A stretch of 64,000 nucleotides of DNA from Phycisphaerae bacterium (GTDB lineage Bacteria; Planctomycetota; Phycisphaerae; UBA1845; PWPN01): contig JAGNEZ010000012.1 of assembly GCA_018003015.1 (NCBI GenBank), positions 1 to 64,000 of the forward strand, in the 5' to 3' direction. Made by a program: the position numbers and the translations under genes. This document shows, in pieces, positions 61,542-64,000 of this stretch. The notes under the pieces are model-generated. The model worked only from the letters and a program-made list of their open reading frames with translations, made no database searches and had not been told where the DNA came from. Numbering within the stretch: the stretch's first letter is position 1; each line of letters begins with the position of its first letter.

Positions 61542-62705
61542 CTACTTCCTCGGACCCCGGAGGCACCTCAGGGCCCGCTGGAGCGACTCGACGAAGAAGA
61601 ACTCGCCCCACATCACGGATTCATCCACGCCCAGCCCCTTGTTGCGATGGTATACCCCGTGCTTGAGGATCCCTTCCCAGCTGCCATCGCCCAAGGCCAG
61701 ATACTCCGGCCCGCACAGCGCCCCCACCATCCGGAGGCCGACCTCCTTGAGGTGCTGGCGCTGCCTTGCCTCCTTCTCGCCCACGAGTTGCTGGGCGTCC
61801 GCCAGCTCGAACAGGCCACAGGCCGCGATCGCTCCGGCGGAGGTATCTTTCTGTCGCCTTGATTCCTCGGGGGCATCAAAATCCCACGGCGGCACCGGGT
61901 CCGCTGACACCCTCTCCATCAGGTACTGGGCGCAGTGCCGAGACGTTTCCAGCCACGGGATGAAGTTCAGGATCCGACCCGACGTGGCGAACCCGTAGAT
62001 TGCCCATGCCAGGCCGCGTGACCAGCACGAGTCGCCGCGATAGCCCTGGTGAGTCGTCTGCCTGAGGCACTCGCCGGTCGATAGGTCGAACATCGCCTCG
62101 TGAGACGTCGAGCCGTCGCCCCGCACGAGGTAGCGACGTGATGTCGCGCAGTGCTTGCTGGCCACCTCCAGCAGCTCGCTGTCGTTTGTCTCGACCGCGG
62201 TCAGCAGGATGATCGGCACATTCATCATGATGTCTACGAAAAGCGAATCGGGAGCCACGAACGATCGCAGGTAGTTGCCGACGGGCATGAATCGTTTGGC
62301 GAGCGTCCGGCCGGCGTGATGAACGACCTCGCGTAGGGCGGGATCCGGCTTACCTTCGCGGACCGTCGCCTCGTACCATCGCCGGTACGTCCCGTGGTAG
62401 AAGAGGAAGCCGAGGTCGTGGACGTCCCGGTCGTCCTTCCGCGGCTCGATCAGCCGGCTGTAATGCTCGGCCTTCTCTCGCCAGTAACGGTCGCCCGTCT
62501 CCTCGTGGAAGATCCACATCATGCCGGGCAGGAAACCCTCGCACCAGTTGGTCCATTTCTCCCCTGTGTGCTGCCACTTCCCCTGAACGGTGTACATGGG
62601 GAAGTAGTCCGGGTATCGCTCGACCAGCTTTCGTACCTGCTGCTGGGCGAACTCAAACCCTGCTTCAATCCGTTTCAGCAACTGGGACTGCTCCTTTTTG
62701 GCCAT
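61542..62705 (-). CDS. Glycoside hydrolase family 88/105-type enzyme
   Basis: The 387-residue cytoplasmic-type enzyme is a six-hairpin (alpha/alpha) hydrolase of the unsaturated glucuronyl/galacturonyl hydrolase group, which hydrolyses unsaturated uronic sugars released by lyases. Family blocks are TGEKWTNWCEGFLPGMMWIFHEETGD, VHDLGFLFYHG (catalytic Asp), FVDIMMNVPIILL (second catalytic Asp region), GDSCWSRGLAWAIYGFA and DTSAGAIAACGL. AAGGAG precedes the ATG at 62705, which removes a longer upstream frame. It diverges from the isomerase gene across a palindrome, hinting at shared control. Confidence 0.88.
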   Translation of the reverse strand: MAKKEQSQLLKRIEAGFEFAQQQVRKLVERYPDYFPMYTVQGKWQHTGEKWTNWCEGFLPGMMWIFHEETGDRYWREKAEHYSRLIEPRKDDRDVHDLGFLFYHGTYRRWYEATVREGKPDPALREVVHHAGRTLAKRFMPVGNYLRSFVAPDSLFVDIMMNVPIILLTAVETNDSELLEVASKHCATSRRYLVRGDGSTSHEAMFDLSTGECLRQTTHQGYRGDSCWSRGLAWAIYGFATSGRILNFIPWLETSRHCAQYLMERVSADPVPPWDFDAPEESRRQKDTSAGAIAACGLFELADAQQLVGEKEARQRQHLKEVGLRMVGALCGPEYLALGDGSWEGILKHGVYHRNKGLGVDESVMWGEFFFVESLQRALRCLRGPRK

Positions 62706-62741
62706 GGACAGACTCCTTCTCCTGTTGTCGCAAACCCTTGC

Positions 62742-62758
62742 CATTCCTTACAGGAATG
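62742..62758. promoter_or_regulatory. Perfect palindrome between divergent GH88 and isomerase genes
   Basis: CATTCCT, TAC, AGGAATG is a perfect 17-bp inverted repeat with a 3-nt centre. It lies between the start codons of GH88 (62705) and the isomerase (62776). It overlaps possible promoters on both strands: minus TTGTCC-17-TGTAAG (62775-62747) and plus TTGCCA (62738-62743) with TATCGG (62763-62768). It is a good candidate operator for a sugar-responsive repressor. No regulator gene is adjacent. Confidence 0.55.
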
Positions 62759-62775
62759 AGGGTATCGGCGGACAA

Positions 62776-63678
62776 ATGCGTGGTCAAACCTGGGTCTCGG
62801 TCTGTGATCCGCCAAACGGTTTCTGGTATCATGCCTTCGCGCCCGAGGAGGATCGCGATTTGATCAAGGCGGTCAACGGTTGGACGTTCGAGGCGGGCAC
62901 GCCGCTGGTTCAGGCCGCCGAAGCTTCGGCCCTGGCCGGCTTCCGGGCGTTCGAGCCGGTCCTGACCGCGGAGGGCGAACTGTCCCTGGCCACCGGCGAG
63001 GCGGAGTGCCGCAAGCTGGGTGACACCATCCGGGCGGCCGGGCTGGGGGTGGCCTCACTGGCGTGTGGGCTCTTCTGGCAGTGGCACTTCACTGCCCAGT
63101 CTCCAGCTGACCGCCGAAAGGCCTGGGACATCACCATCGCCGGCCTGGATCGGGCGCGCTGGCTGGGGACTGATGCCCTGCTCGTCGTTCCTGGGGTGGT
63201 CACCCACTTCCGCAGGCCCCGCGAGCTGCTCTGCGGCTACGCTGACGCCCTCAAGCTGACCTTTGATGCCCTCAGGGGACTCGTTCCGGAGGCCGAGAAG
63301 CGCGGCGTCGTCCTCGCGATCGAGAACGTCTGGAACCAGTTTCTCCTGTCGCCGGTTGAGATTTGCGAGCTGATCGACCGCCTCAACTCGCCCTGGGTCC
63401 GCGTCTGTCTCGATGTCGGAAACGTCGTCAAGTGGGGGCTTCCGGAAGACTGGGTCGATACACTGGGCAGGAGGATCTGTCGGATTCATCTCAAGGACTT
63501 CAGGACGGCTGTCGGCACGGTTGAGGGATTCTGCCTGCCGGGCGACGGCGACGTGAACTGGCCGGCGGTCATGGCCGCTCTGAAACGCATCCATTACGCT
63601 GGTCCGCTGATCCACGAGGGTCGGGGCGATCTGGTCGACATCTCCCGGCGGATCGACGCGATCCTGGCCGATGCGTGA
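62776..63678 (+). CDS. Sugar phosphate isomerase/epimerase (TIM-barrel)
   Basis: The 300-residue product is a xylose-isomerase-like TIM barrel (AP_endonuc_2 family). Metal-ligand motifs are [24 protein letters not shown] (Glu), [11 protein letters not shown] (Asp) and [11 protein letters not shown] (His), with a final Glu in IHEGRG. These enzymes interconvert sugars or inositol-type compounds; the substrate is unknown. The start at 62776 is preferred; the frame is open to 62698. It diverges from the GH88 gene, so together they likely handle a uronate or polysaccharide sugar. Confidence 0.86.
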   Translation: MRGQTWVSVCDPPNGFWYHAFAPEEDRDLIKAVNGWTFEAGTPLVQAAEASALAGFRAFEPVLTAEGELSLATGEAECRKLGDTIRAAGLGVASLACGLFWQWHFTAQSPADRRKAWDITIAGLDRARWLGTDALLVVPGVVTHFRRPRELLCGYADALKLTFDALRGLVPEAEKRGVVLAIENVWNQFLLSPVEICELIDRLNSPWVRVCLDVGNVVKWGLPEDWVDTLGRRICRIHLKDFRTAVGTVEGFCLPGDGDVNWPAVMAALKRIHYAGPLIHEGRGDLVDISRRIDAILADA

Positions 63679-63686
63679 GGTACACG

Positions 63687-64000
63687 ATGGACAAGATCAT
63701 TCGCGCGTTCATACGGGAGCACCTGGAAGGCATCCAGCGGCTCGATGCCGCCCGCCAGGCCGAGATTGCGGCCGCCGCCCGCCTGCTCATCGACTGCTTC
63801 CGCTCCGGCGGGCGGGTCTACATCGGCGGCAACGGTGGGTCCGCGGCTGACGCCCAGCACATCGCCGCCGAACTGGTCGGCCGGTTTCTCCGTGAACGCC
63901 CGGGCCTGCCCTGCGTTGCCCTGACCACCGACACCAGCGCCCTGACCGCCATCAGCAATGATTACGGCTTCGACCGCGTCTTCGCCCGCCAGGTCGAGGC
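63687..64000 (+). CDS. gmhA: SIS-domain phosphoheptose isomerase, N-terminal part only
   Basis: The frame runs from the ATG at 63687 to the window end (104 complete codons, no stop). The sequence has an N-terminal helical part, then [27 protein letters not shown], the GmhA SIS signature, and [20 protein letters not shown]. GmhA converts sedoheptulose 7-phosphate to the first intermediate of ADP-heptose for lipopolysaccharide or glycoproteins. It begins 8 nt after the isomerase gene and is probably co-transcribed. The symbol is provisional because related DiaA-type proteins share the fold. Confidence 0.85.
   Translation, partial: MDKIIRAFIREHLEGIQRLDAARQAEIAAAARLLIDCFRSGGRVYIGGNGGSAADAQHIAAELVGRFLRERPGLPCVALTTDTSALTAISNDYGFDRVFARQVE

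Overview
The window is a GC-rich, densely coded bacterial chromosome segment. Gene content points to the phylum Planctomycetota, most likely a Phycisphaerae-like lineage. The pointers are two PEP-CTERM secreted proteins, a protein of the HYExAFE type, several Gfo/Idh/MocA oxidoreductases, a GH2/GH88 glycoside-hydrolase repertoire, and unusual secreted or membrane proteins next to core genes. The assignment is inferred from gene content; no rRNA gene is present.

Left part (1-9.6 kb): an amidohydrolase running off the left edge and RNase R share a GTGA overlap on the minus strand. A small winged-helix regulator follows on the plus strand. A minus-strand run then reads hisS, a HYExAFE-type nuclease-fold protein, three small membrane-anchored proteins and bioB. 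Divergent to hisS are rsmD and cca.

Middle (9.7-33.7 kb): a PEP-CTERM beta-propeller-like protein with a clear terminator; an ABC exporter with a PDZ-like domain inserted between its first two transmembrane helices; a very large AsmA-like protein with a nucleoside hydrolase; a phosphodiesterase with a PEGA lipoprotein; a Tat-type oxidoreductase; a glycosyltransferase; and the conserved cluster cdsA, phoH, pgpH-like, ybeY, corC-like, yceH. A tRNA-Val(UAC), an apparently dead REP-type transposase and a second PEP-CTERM gene follow.

Right part (33.8-64 kb): a minus-strand operon holds an ACT-domain protein, two near-duplicate substrate-binding proteins, LivHMGF and a PaaK-like CoA ligase, probably for uptake and activation of an amino-acid-derived or aromatic acid. 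ilvD, a GH2 glycosidase, an oxidoreductase, and a siroheme nitrite/sulfite reductase with a Rieske protein come next. Then there is an ABC-2 type locus with a double-length permease, an ATPase, two paralogous secreted proteins of unknown function and a large periplasmic/membrane protein; this is the best candidate for an undescribed system. GH88 diverges from a TIM-barrel sugar isomerase and a GmhA-like SIS protein across a perfect palindrome. The window ends inside the SIS gene.

Regulation: several promoters place their -10 hexamer only 6-11 nt before the start codon with no Shine-Dalgarno site (rnr, hisS, the PDZ-ABC exporter, the phosphodiesterase, GH2). This suggests common leaderless transcription, alongside genes with strong AGGAGG-type sites.
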